From: Bacteroidota bacterium
GTDB lineage: Bacteria > Bacteroidota > Bacteroidia > Cytophagales > Cyclobacteriaceae
Direction: 5' to 3'
Assembly (NCBI GenBank): GCA_023412765.1
Contig: JAEZBX010000058.1
Coordinates: forward strand, 1-17,377
Length of the DNA stretch: 17,377 nt
How positions within the stretch are numbered: the stretch's first letter is position 1; each line of letters starts with the position of its first letter. Made by a program: the position numbers and the translations under genes. Positions 7,343 to 14,384 of the stretch are shown here, one piece after another. The notes below the pieces were generated by a model. It did no database searches. It saw nothing but the letters and a program-made list of their open reading frames with translations, and was not told where the DNA came from.

Positions 7343-7511
7343 TGGGAACCTCATTTGCGATATTGTTGAGTCTCACGGCTATGTTGTGGATATGCAAAGG
7401 TTGTCAGTTTTTTATCCAGCATATGACGCTGATCGCTGGGGCAAGCCAGGTTCTTTACCTAACGGTTGGCAATATGTAACTGAATTTTTCGTTCCGCGAA
7501 CGGTGCGATAA
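7326..7511 (+). CDS. possible small protein overlapping the end of the preceding gene
   Basis: A 61-codon reading frame starts at ATG 7326, inside the last 17 bases of the 312-residue gene and in a different frame, and ends at TAA 7511. The predicted product has a protein-like composition, with a tryptophan- and proline-containing stretch D-R-W-G-K-P-G followed by G-W-Q-Y-V-T-E-F-F-V-P-R. It could be a translationally coupled small gene, a C-terminal part of the upstream protein split by a frameshift, or chance. It matches no family I know, and confidence is low. Confidence 0.35.
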   Translation: MRLQCDGNLICDIVESHGYVVDMQRLSVFYPAYDADRWGKPGSLPNGWQYVTEFFVPRTVR

Positions 7512-7558
7512 TACATGCATTAATCGATTTGTATTATCGGATTTTTTTATATTTAGGA

Positions 7559-7981
7559 ATGAAGTTTCCGTCGCAATTTATATTGATCGATGATGATCCG
7601 ATGAACAACTTGATTTGCAAGTTGACCATTGAGATGACATTGGGTCAAACGGAAGTGAAAGCTTTTGTAAATCCTGAAATTGGTCTGGAATATATTCAAT
7701 CCGAATTTTCAAATCCTGTCAGCGACGAATCGGCCTTGCTGCTTCTCGACATCAACATGCCTATCATGAGTGGGTGGGAATTCCTTGAAATGTTCGATAA
7801 CCTTAGCTTTGAAGTGAAGGACAGGATCAAGGTCTGTATCCTTTCGTCTTCGATTGACGAGCGTGACAAGGAACGCTCATATGCCAACAAAAATGTTATT
7901 GAGTTCCTGGTGAAACCTCTTACCGACAAAGATATTCAGCGGATAACCAATATGGAGCTCAAAAAAAACAAACCAATCTAG
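7559..7981 (+). CDS. single-domain response regulator (CheY-like receiver)
   Basis: A 140-residue stand-alone receiver domain. The acidic cluster D-D-D is at residues 11-13, the phosphoacceptor is Asp64 in L-L-L-D-I-N-M-P, the switch serines are near 96-98, and the conserved lysine is Lys119 in V-K-P-L. No output domain follows, so it presumably passes phosphate on or acts by protein binding, as in phosphorelays common in this phylum. I use ATG at 7559, which has AGGA just before it, rather than an upstream TTG at 7529 that would add ten residues before the receiver fold. No histidine kinase is encoded nearby, so the partner is unknown. It is followed by the convergent oxidoreductase gene. 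Confidence 0.9.
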   Translation: MKFPSQFILIDDDPMNNLICKLTIEMTLGQTEVKAFVNPEIGLEYIQSEFSNPVSDESALLLLDINMPIMSGWEFLEMFDNLSFEVKDRIKVCILSSSIDERDKERSYANKNVIEFLVKPLTDKDIQRITNMELKKNKPI

Positions 7982-8031
7982 CTCCGAGTCAGGTTCAACC
8001 ATCTTAAGCAGGGTATTCTTGATGAACGCTT

Positions 8032-8077
8032 GTCAGCCGCTGATGACACTGTTCAAGCTGTCCGCTGATAGCTGTCA
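8032..8077. repeat. heptamer array, AGCTGTC/CGCTGAT type, touching a stop codon
   Basis: The clear core is AGCTGTC, CGCTGAT, AGCTGTC at 8056-8076, with looser related words (TGTCAGC, CGCTGATG) just before it from 8031. The last unit overlaps the TGA stop of the minus-strand oxidoreductase gene (8075-8077). The array lies between two convergent genes. No classic intrinsic terminator is visible here. Confidence 0.55.
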
Positions 8078-9163
8078 ACTTATCTTGACCTTCTGTTTCT
8101 CCTTAACCGATCTGTAAATAGCTTCCACGACCCTGATATCTTTCAGACCTTCTTCACCGGGTACCAACATTGGTTTGCGATCGAGAATTGAGCCTGCGTC
8201 ATCGTCCATTTGCTTGGCCTGTTGATGGGGCACCGTGGCATTCAACACCTTTCCGTCGCTGGTTACACCCTTTATGCCACTATAGGCTTGAAAGGGTTCG
8301 AGCTTATACCAACCGTTGGTAAATTTAGTTTCCAATATATTGATACCGCGACCAAATGTGGTTTCGCATTTCGCTGTTACACCGCCTGGAAAATCAAGGT
8401 CAAAGTGCATAGTCTCTTCCACCTCAGTGTAAATTTCAGGTCTTGTGGTAGAGGCCTTAGCAGAAACTGCTATTGGTTCCAGTCCTGTTGCGTAACGTAC
8501 TGCGTTTAGTGGATATACACCCATATCGTACATTGCGCCTCCTCCCAGACTCTTCTTTTGCTTCCAATGTGTCGTGCGATCGTCGCGGTAGCCTGCGGCC
8601 GCCATCGCGCTGACCACCTTTCCGTACACAAGATCTTTCCGGATTTGAATGATGCGTTGAGTGTTGGGTTCATGGTGCACTCGATAGCCTATGCTAAGCG
8701 ATACTTTATTTTTCTTGCATGCGTCGATCATGCTCTGACATTCGGCAACAGTCATCGCCATTGGCTTTTCGCACCACACATGCTTGCCAGCGTTTGCAGC
8801 GCGAATACTGTATTCTGCATGCATCGAGGGCGGTAAGACGACATAGATTACGTCGATGTCGGGATTGTTGGCAATCGAATCAAACGTATCGTAATTGTAG
8901 ATATTCTTCTCAGGGATTTTATACTGTTGTTTCCATTTTTCAGCTTTTGCAGGCGTGCCTGTAACGATTCCTGCCAGCGAGCACTTTTGTGTGAGTTGCA
9001 ACGCAGGAGCCAGGAGGTCGGTGCTGTAATATCCAAGCCCAACCAGTGCGACGCCAAGTTTGTCTTTCCGTTGCGTGATTAAATTGGGAAACGCAGCGTG
9101 GCTTAGCGTTAATGCGGCAGCGGCTGCTGATGTCTGGGCGATGAATTTTCTTCTGTTGATCAT
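8075..9163 (-). CDS. Gfo/Idh/MocA-family oxidoreductase with Tat signal
   Basis: A 362-residue NAD(P)-dependent sugar or polyol oxidoreductase of the Gfo/Idh/MocA family. It begins with a twin-arginine signal (N-R-R-K-F at residues 3-7, then an alanine-rich hydrophobic segment to about 25), so it is probably exported folded with its cofactor, as known for glucose-fructose oxidoreductase. The Rossmann motif G-L-G is at 42-44, the catalytic E-K-P motif is at 132-134, and the C-terminal domain carries G-G-G-A-M-Y-D-M-G-V-Y (207-217). I chose ATG at 9163 because the Tat signal starts there; the open frame continues to 9316 but that part is translated tandem repeat. The substrate is unknown. It is divergent from the START-like gene and its upstream region is a repeat array. 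Confidence 0.9.
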   Translation of the reverse strand: MINRRKFIAQTSAAAAALTLSHAAFPNLITQRKDKLGVALVGLGYYSTDLLAPALQLTQKCSLAGIVTGTPAKAEKWKQQYKIPEKNIYNYDTFDSIANNPDIDVIYVVLPPSMHAEYSIRAANAGKHVWCEKPMAMTVAECQSMIDACKKNKVSLSIGYRVHHEPNTQRIIQIRKDLVYGKVVSAMAAAGYRDDRTTHWKQKKSLGGGAMYDMGVYPLNAVRYATGLEPIAVSAKASTTRPEIYTEVEETMHFDLDFPGGVTAKCETTFGRGINILETKFTNGWYKLEPFQAYSGIKGVTSDGKVLNATVPHQQAKQMDDDAGSILDRKPMLVPGEEGLKDIRVVEAIYRSVKEKQKVKIS

Positions 9164-9206
9164 GGAAATTGAAAGATTGGAAGATTGGAAAATTGAAAGA
9201 TTGTAA
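9164..9206. repeat. octamer-type array, left arm of a fold-back
   Basis: Words of GAAAGATTG, GAAGATTG and GAAAATTG type repeat directly against the start codon of the oxidoreductase gene (position 9163). On the minus strand this is the CTTCCAAT/CTTTCAAT repeat. The 16 bases at 9188-9203 are the exact reverse complement of 9322-9337 in the right arm. Confidence 0.8.
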
Positions 9207-9263
9207 AATTCGTCGGAAGTGCTTGTAGAAGCAAGCTTTCGCCACATTTCTTTATATGCCTGC

Positions 9264-9350
9264 TCCAATCTTCCAATCTTCCAATTTTTCAATCTTCTAA
9301 ACCTCCAATCTTCCAATCTTCCAATCTTTCAATTTTCTAATCTTTCAATT
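9264..9350. repeat. octamer array, CTTCCAAT type, right arm of a fold-back
   Basis: About ten degenerate units of CTTCCAAT, CTTTCAAT and CTTCTAA type. Together with 9164-9206 it forms an inverted pair around a spacer of about 57 bases, inside the divergent region between two genes. It ends about 50 bases before the START-like gene. Fold-back of the two arms is possible in DNA or RNA. Confidence 0.85.
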
Positions 9351-9400
9351 AATTTGAATCCTACGGAAAATGGTCTAAATTAAACCCATCAAGTGAAGGT

Positions 9401-9817
9401 ATGGCGACGCTGAGTACATCGAAGAAAAAACTATTCACTGCGGATTATGAGATTCACGCATCTATTAAAATGCTGTATCCATACATCCAGACAGCTAGCG
9501 GATTGGCTGAATGGTTTGCTGATGATGTCACAATTAACAACAACGATAAATCATTCACATTTTACTGGGATAACGAGGAGCATCGCGCCAAGCTGGTTGC
9601 ATACCGCACAAATCATTTTGTTCGCTTCGAGTTCTTACCGGAGAACAAGGAAGATGAAGCAGATCCATCTTACTTCGAGTTGCGTCTCGATTTTAATGAA
9701 CTCACGCAGTCAACCTACTTGAAAATTATTGACTACTCTGATTTTGATGACCTCAGAGAACTCCATTCGCTTTGGGATGGCCTCATCGAAATGCTGCGCA
9801 AAACCGTCGGCGGTTAA
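9401..9817 (+). CDS. START-like domain protein (SRPBCC superfamily)
   Basis: A 138-residue small protein resembling the Bacteroidota START-like family, a single helix-grip ligand-binding fold. Typical features are the opening beta strand around residues 12-20, the motif L-Y-P-Y-I (25-29), A-S-G-L-A-E-W-F-A-D-D-V (32-43), several long beta strands in the middle and a C-terminal helix with W-D-G-L-I-E-M-L. There is no signal peptide, so it is cytoplasmic. The ligand is unknown; lipids or hydrophobic molecules are usual for the superfamily. Homologues usually start nearer residue 8, but the ATG with GAAGG just before it is the best start. It lies 144 bases before the LptF/LptG-type permease on the same strand, though a promoter-like box separates them. 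Confidence 0.82.
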   Translation: MATLSTSKKKLFTADYEIHASIKMLYPYIQTASGLAEWFADDVTINNNDKSFTFYWDNEEHRAKLVAYRTNHFVRFEFLPENKEDEADPSYFELRLDFNELTQSTYLKIIDYSDFDDLRELHSLWDGLIEMLRKTVGG

Positions 9818-9866
9818 CTCCTCAGATTTTTTACTAACCATTCTTAACCATTTCATCCATTGGCTT

Positions 9867-9874
9867 TATTTTTG
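9867..9874 (+). promoter_or_regulatory. Bacteroidota -7 box before the LptF/LptG-type gene
   Basis: TATTTTTG matches the TAnnTTTG consensus of the Bacteroidota primary sigma factor exactly. No good TTTG/TTG is visible about 20 bases upstream, so the -33 element is weak. Transcription would begin near 9880, which is where the AACACTTA array starts, so the array would make up the whole leader. Confidence 0.5.
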
Positions 9875-9878
9875 CGCC

Positions 9879-9959
9879 ACTTAAACACCTAAACACTTAA
9901 ACACCTAAACACTTAAACACTTAAACACAACCCCAACACCCCAACACGTCAACACCCCC
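9879..9959. repeat. octamer array, AACACTTA/AACACCTA type
   Basis: Units alternate between AACACCTA and AACACTTA for about six repeats, then grade into a C-rich AACACCCC part. The array ends 2-3 bases before the permease ATG at 9962, leaving no room for a separate ribosome-binding site. Its G-free plus strand should be largely unstructured in RNA. Confidence 0.85.
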
Positions 9960-9961
9960 AC

Positions 9962-11677
9962 ATGAAGAAAATCGACAAACTTGTTCTTGACGCCTTCATC
10001 GGACCTTTCCTGATCACATTCTTTGTGGTGGTATTTATTCTGCTTAACATAAACATGCTCAAATATTTCGATGACATCATTGGTAAGGGACTCGAACCAT
10101 TGATACTCGCAGAGCTATTTTTCTATTTCGCAATTTTTACTGTACCCACGGCTATGCCGTTGGCTGTGTTGCTTTCATCTTTGATTGCTTTCGGAAACCT
10201 TGGTGAGCACTTTGAGTTGACAGCAATAAAAAGTTCAGGAATCTCATTGGTCAGAATCCTCCGACCTATATTTTTTTTCGTTTTGATTTTGACGGGTATC
10301 GCCTTTTACGCGAATAACAATCTTGTTCCTAAGGCTGCGCTGGAGGCCTACAGTCTACTATACGATATCAAACAGAAAAAGCCGGCGCTGGATTTACGCG
10401 AAGGTGCGTTTTACAACGGTATCGATGACATGAGTATTAAGGTCGATCAAAAATTTCCGGATGATGAGTCGGCTTTGAAGGGTGTGATTGTGTACGATCA
10501 CCGTGAGAATGACGGCAACAAGAAAGTGATTATCGCTGACTCAGGACGAATGTATACCATACTGAATGAACGTTATCTGAAATTTGAACTTTTCAATGGC
10601 TACGATTATTCCGAAAACATGAAACAAGATCCAATATTGGGCGGGAAAAAAAGCGAAGGTGAAAATTTAACCAAGACGAAGTTCGCGAAGATGCAGGTAG
10701 TGTTCGACTTATCGTCGTTCCAGTTGCAAACAACGGACAAGAAATGGTTTCAAGGTAATCGCATTATGCGCAACCTTGCAGAATTGGACATGGATATGGA
10801 TTCAATCGACAACCAGATAATGTATCAGCGCTTGAATCATTATCTCTACAAGCCGACATACTTTAACTATTTCATGAAGAAGGACACGTTGATAATGCCG
10901 GAACGGGTTTATCGTCAAAAACTTTTACGCGATTCGCTATCGCGATTGCCATACAAAGACCGGCTCAGGAATGATAGTATCAAAGCGAAATCATTGGCAA
11001 AGTCTTCGGCATCCGATTCGGTCGCCAAGGCGCTGACTCCTAAGCCAAGTCCAAAGGTGATAACGAAGACCAAACCTGACGTCGTAACCAAGAGCAAACC
11101 AGCAAAACCGGCCGCGACAGCAAAGGTGCTAGCTCAAAAACCGGTGAGGAATGATTCGTTGTTAAGGATAAAATATGACAGCATTTTAAATAGTGCCCTA
11201 ACGCGGGATATTGTTCAGGGAGCTGCTAACTCTGCAAGACAGATAAAAAGTCAGGTGATGAATGCTAATCTTAGCATTGATAATTATGAGAAGGAGCGCG
11301 ACATTTTTGATATCCAATGGCATAAAATCCTGGCCAACTCCTTTGCCTGTATAGCCATGTTCCTTATTGGTGCGCCACTGGGAGCGATTATAAAAAAAGG
11401 TGGCCTCGGTGTTCCCTTCCTGGTATCTATATTTTTCTTTATTGTGTATTATGTAATTACAATGCAGGGTGAAAAGCTGGCTAAGCAGGATACCGTGAGT
11501 CCCATGATGGGAGTGTGGGCGGCTGATGTCATCTTGTTGATCATAGGACTAGTTTTCCTCCGACAAGCCCGGGTTGATGCCCGCCTGTTTGACGCTGATT
11601 TCTATAGGGTTGTGATAGACAAAGCAAAACAATGGTTTGTCAATAAGCGACAACAACATCGACCTCGGCTGGCTTAG
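9962..11677 (+). CDS. LptF/LptG-family permease (YjgP/YjgQ), LPS export
   Basis: A 571-residue inner-membrane protein of the YjgP/YjgQ family, whose members pair with LptB to extract lipopolysaccharide and feed it to the periplasmic bridge. Three membrane segments lie near residues 13-33, 50-78 and 98-118 and three near 456-476, 483-502 and 513-535, with a large periplasmic part between. The coupling-type motif G-E-H-F-E-L-T-A-I-K-S-S-G-I-S is at 81-95. At 571 residues it is much longer than the roughly 360 of E. coli LptF or LptG. The extra length is periplasmic and includes a Lys/Pro/Ala/Ser-rich low-complexity stretch (about 337-397). I cannot tell LptF from LptG, so no symbol is given. 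It precedes rpsO, which has its own promoter. Confidence 0.88.
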   Translation: MKKIDKLVLDAFIGPFLITFFVVVFILLNINMLKYFDDIIGKGLEPLILAELFFYFAIFTVPTAMPLAVLLSSLIAFGNLGEHFELTAIKSSGISLVRILRPIFFFVLILTGIAFYANNNLVPKAALEAYSLLYDIKQKKPALDLREGAFYNGIDDMSIKVDQKFPDDESALKGVIVYDHRENDGNKKVIIADSGRMYTILNERYLKFELFNGYDYSENMKQDPILGGKKSEGENLTKTKFAKMQVVFDLSSFQLQTTDKKWFQGNRIMRNLAELDMDMDSIDNQIMYQRLNHYLYKPTYFNYFMKKDTLIMPERVYRQKLLRDSLSRLPYKDRLRNDSIKAKSLAKSSASDSVAKALTPKPSPKVITKTKPDVVTKSKPAKPAATAKVLAQKPVRNDSLLRIKYDSILNSALTRDIVQGAANSARQIKSQVMNANLSIDNYEKERDIFDIQWHKILANSFACIAMFLIGAPLGAIIKKGGLGVPFLVSIFFFIVYYVITMQGEKLAKQDTVSPMMGVWAADVILLIIGLVFLRQARVDARLFDADFYRVVIDKAKQWFVNKRQQHRPRLA

Positions 11678-11699
11678 TGAAAATGAAATTTATAAATTC

Positions 11700-11731
11700 T
11701 TGGAAATTAGGCCGTTTCTGGCGTACCTTTG
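11700..11731 (+). promoter_or_regulatory. rpsO promoter, Bacteroidota sigma type
   Basis: TTGG at 11700-11703 (-33 region) and TACCTTTG at 11724-11731 (perfect TAnnTTTG -7 box) are separated by 20 bases, as in known Bacteroidota promoters. Transcription should start just after 11735, giving a short A-rich leader before the rpsO ATG at 11764. Confidence 0.78.
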
Positions 11732-11763
11732 CCCCCTGAAATAAAAGAAAAACAAAGTTCGAG

Positions 11764-12039
11764 ATGTACTTGACTACCGAAATTAAGCAAGATCTGTTCG
11801 CAAAGCACGGATTTGGGAAGAAAAAACAAGAAACTGGATCTGCTGAGTCGCAGATTGCGCTTTTTACGCACCGGATAAATCACCTGACGCAGCACCTAAA
11901 GGCAAATAAGAAGGATTTTTCAACTCAACAAGGTCTTATGAAGCTGGTAGGGAAGCGTAAAAAACTGCTAAATTACCTGCAGAATACCGACATTGAAAGA
12001 TACAGGGCTGTTCTGGCCGACCTTGACCTCAGAAAGTAA
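11764..12039 (+). CDS. rpsO: 30S ribosomal protein S15
   Basis: A 91-residue basic protein with the S15 pattern over its whole length, including G-S-A-E-S-Q-I-A at 25-32, the H-R-I-N-H-L-T-Q-H-L helix (36-45), and the C-terminal R-K-K-L-L-N-Y-L. S15 binds 16S rRNA at the central-domain three-way junction early in 30S assembly. Length is normal. It has its own promoter and is followed after 17 bases by an intrinsic terminator. pnp follows, which is the classic rpsO-pnp order of bacteria. Confidence 0.97.
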   Translation: MYLTTEIKQDLFAKHGFGKKKQETGSAESQIALFTHRINHLTQHLKANKKDFSTQQGLMKLVGKRKKLLNYLQNTDIERYRAVLADLDLRK

Positions 12040-12056
12040 ATTATATAGCATTCCCC

Positions 12057-12086
12057 AAAGGGAACCCGAACAAAGGTTCCCTTTTT
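12057..12086 (+). terminator. intrinsic terminator between rpsO and pnp
   Basis: A perfect 10-base stem, AAAGGGAACC (12057-12066) with GGTTCCCTTT (12075-12084), has an 8-base loop and is followed by further T residues. In E. coli the rpsO-pnp gap carries RNase III-processed structure, so partial read-through into pnp is possible, but what is seen is a standard terminator. Confidence 0.82.
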
Positions 12087-12159
12087 GCATTTTCAACATA
12101 ACATAAACACAGGGTGAGACCTCAGATGCCCCTCACCTTAAATTCACGCATTCTACATT

Positions 12160-14307
12160 ATGAAACCTACTCCAATTACTAAAACTTGTAAGCTGCCCGA
12201 TGGTCGCGAAATCACTATTGAAACTGGTAAGTTAGCCAGGCTGGCCGACGGCTCAGTCGTGCTGCGCATGGGCAATACCATGTTGTTGGCTACGGTTGTC
12301 TCGGCAGAAGAGGCAAAACCCGGTACCGACTTTCTCCCACTTTCGGTCGATTACCAGGAAAAATTTGCATCCACCGGAAAGGTACCGGGCGGATTTTTGA
12401 AACGGGAAAGCAAGCTTTCAGATTATGAAGTTCTGATAAGCCGTCTCGTAGACAGAGCACTACGTCCTTTATTCCCAAGCGATTACCATGCTGATACCCA
12501 AGTAATGATATATCTGATTTCCGGCGATGAAAATGCATTGCCGGACTCATTAGCCGCGTTCGCCGCTTCATCAGCACTGGCAGTTTCTGATATTCCTTTT
12601 CAGGGGCCGATTTCAGAAGTTCGCGTTGCTCGGGTAGATGGAAAGTATGTCATCAATCCAACGATGGAAGAAAAAAAACGGGCCGATCTTGACCTGATCG
12701 TTGCTGCCTCAATCGACAACATCCTGATGGTAGAAGGCGAAGCAAAGGAAGTTTCGGAAGACGATATGCTAGAAGCCCTGAAGCTTGCACACGAGGCTAT
12801 AAAAGTTCAGTGCCAACTACAGTTGGAACTTGCTGAGGCCGTAGGAAGGACAGAGAAGCGCACGTACAATCATGAAGAAAATGATGAAGCGTTGCGGGAA
12901 GAGCTCTGGAAAACCATGTACGACAAAGTATACGCAGCGGCTCGACTCCTCAACAAGAGCAAGAATGCAAGGTCGGAAGCATTCTCTAAAATAATTGATG
13001 AATATCTGGATGCCTTGCCTGAGGACACAACCGTTAATAAAGATCTGGCTAAACGCTATTATCACGATATTCAAAAGAAGGCATCTCGGGATTTAGTACT
13101 TAATGAAAGTGTTCGGTTGGACGGCCGTAAAACCACGGAAATCAGAACGATATGGAGTGAGGTTGATTATTTACCTTCACCTCACGGCTCTGCTATTTTT
13201 ACCCGCGGTGAAACTCAGTCACTGACTACGGTCACGCTGGGTACCAAGCTCGATGAGCAACTCATAGATGGAGCTATGATTGAAGGTTCGAGCAAGTTCA
13301 TATTGCATTATAACTTCCCTGGTTTTTCGACAGGTGAAGTGAAACCCAATAGAGGTCCTGGTAGAAGAGAAGTTGGTCACGGCAATTTGGCGTGGCGCGC
13401 TTTGAAACAAGTGCTTCCACCCGATGAAAAAAATCCGTACACCATCCGCGTAGTTTCCGATATTCTTGAGTCGAACGGATCTTCCTCAATGGCAACTGTT
13501 TGTGCTGGATCGCTTGCGTTGATGGATGCAGGGGTTCCGGTAAAGGGTCTTGTTTCAGGAATCGCCATGGGTATGATTTCTGATAGCCAGACGGGTAAAT
13601 ATGCAATCCTTTCTGATATTCTGGGAGATGAAGATCACCTGGGTGACATGGACTTCAAAGTTACCGGCACCGAGAAGGGAATTACAGCTTGTCAAATGGA
13701 TTTAAAAGTTGATGGCCTTACTTATGACGTGTTGAAGGAAGCACTTCTTCAGGCTAAGGAAGGAAGAACGCATATCCTTAACGAGATGAAGAAAACTATT
13801 TCTGAACCTCGTCCGGATCTGAAGCCACAGACACCGCGCGCTGAAACAATCATCATTGAGAAAGAAATGATTGGGGCGGTAATTGGTCCTGGTGGAAAAG
13901 TTGTACAGGACATCCAGAATACTACTGGCGCGACCGTTGTAATTGAAGAAGTTGCTAACAAGGGTGTTGTCAACGTGTTTGCAAGCAATAAGAGTGTGAT
14001 GGAAGCTGCGGTTAAACGGATCAAGGGGATCGTCGCTATCCCTGAAGTCGGTGAAGTTTACGATGGAAAAGTTAAATCGATTATGCCATTCGGAGCGTTC
14101 GTTGAATTTATGCCCGGCAAAGATGGTTTGCTCCACATTTCGGAAATCAAATGGGATCGACTGGAATCCATGGAAGGAGTTCTTGAAGTAGGTGAGGAGG
14201 TAAAAGTAAAGTTGATTGAAATAGACAAAAAGACCGGTAAGTATCGTCTATCAAGAAAGGTGCTCTTGCCGAGGCCTCCAAAAAAAGAAACAACTCCCGC
14301 AGAATAA
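12160..14307 (+). CDS. pnp: polyribonucleotide nucleotidyltransferase (PNPase)
   Basis: A 715-residue phosphorolytic 3'-5' exoribonuclease and RNA-decay enzyme, forming a homotrimer. Domain order is standard: first RNase PH domain (about 12-145), linker and helical domain (about 150-310), second RNase PH domain (about 318-535), KH domain with I-G-P-G-G (575-579), and S1 domain (about 630-700). The catalytic acidic region I-L-G-D-E-D-H-L-G-D-M-D-F (487-499) includes Asp491 and Asp497, and the phosphate-binding stretch G-S-S-S (440-443) is intact. The C-terminal tail is short. The start is set by the conserved N-terminal strand. rpsO precedes it and rpoD follows 77 bases later. No clear TAnnTTTG box is seen in the 120 bases upstream. 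Confidence 0.97.
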   Translation: MKPTPITKTCKLPDGREITIETGKLARLADGSVVLRMGNTMLLATVVSAEEAKPGTDFLPLSVDYQEKFASTGKVPGGFLKRESKLSDYEVLISRLVDRALRPLFPSDYHADTQVMIYLISGDENALPDSLAAFAASSALAVSDIPFQGPISEVRVARVDGKYVINPTMEEKKRADLDLIVAASIDNILMVEGEAKEVSEDDMLEALKLAHEAIKVQCQLQLELAEAVGRTEKRTYNHEENDEALREELWKTMYDKVYAAARLLNKSKNARSEAFSKIIDEYLDALPEDTTVNKDLAKRYYHDIQKKASRDLVLNESVRLDGRKTTEIRTIWSEVDYLPSPHGSAIFTRGETQSLTTVTLGTKLDEQLIDGAMIEGSSKFILHYNFPGFSTGEVKPNRGPGRREVGHGNLAWRALKQVLPPDEKNPYTIRVVSDILESNGSSSMATVCAGSLALMDAGVPVKGLVSGIAMGMISDSQTGKYAILSDILGDEDHLGDMDFKVTGTEKGITACQMDLKVDGLTYDVLKEALLQAKEGRTHILNEMKKTISEPRPDLKPQTPRAETIIIEKEMIGAVIGPGGKVVQDIQNTTGATVVIEEVANKGVVNVFASNKSVMEAAVKRIKGIVAIPEVGEVYDGKVKSIMPFGAFVEFMPGKDGLLHISEIKWDRLESMEGVLEVGEEVKVKLIEIDKKTGKYRLSRKVLLPRPPKKETTPAE

Positions 14308-14323
14308 TCGTTATGAGCTTTAA

Positions 14324-14354
14324 TTGACAGAACTATATTTAGACAGTATATTGT
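14324..14354 (+). promoter_or_regulatory. possible rpoD promoter
   Basis: TTGAC at 14324 and TATATTGT at 14347-14354 are about 19 bases apart, the right spacing for a Bacteroidota promoter, but the -7 box departs from TAnnTTTG in its last two positions. A competing box TATATTTA lies at 14334-14341. The call is tentative. Confidence 0.3.
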
Positions 14355-14384
14355 TACGGTAAACGAACGCTATTTTTTTAGAGA

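Noticed and set aside
7528..7555. TTTG and TATATTTA as a promoter for the response regulator
   Set aside because: The spacer is only 16 bases and the -7 box would lie 3 bases from the ATG, leaving no leader.
9164..9316. N-terminal extension of the oxidoreductase by 51 residues
   Set aside because: The extension is translated CTTCCAAT repeat. The twin-arginine signal begins at the ATG at 9163, which is the natural start.
9879..9959. Possible origin iterons or DnaA-box cluster
   Set aside because: No TTATCCACA-like boxes and no replication genes nearby; the unit is shared in type with arrays elsewhere.
13702..14136. 144-codon minus-strand reading frame inside pnp
   Set aside because: It is a shadow of the conserved PNPase KH/S1 coding sequence, with no family features of its own.
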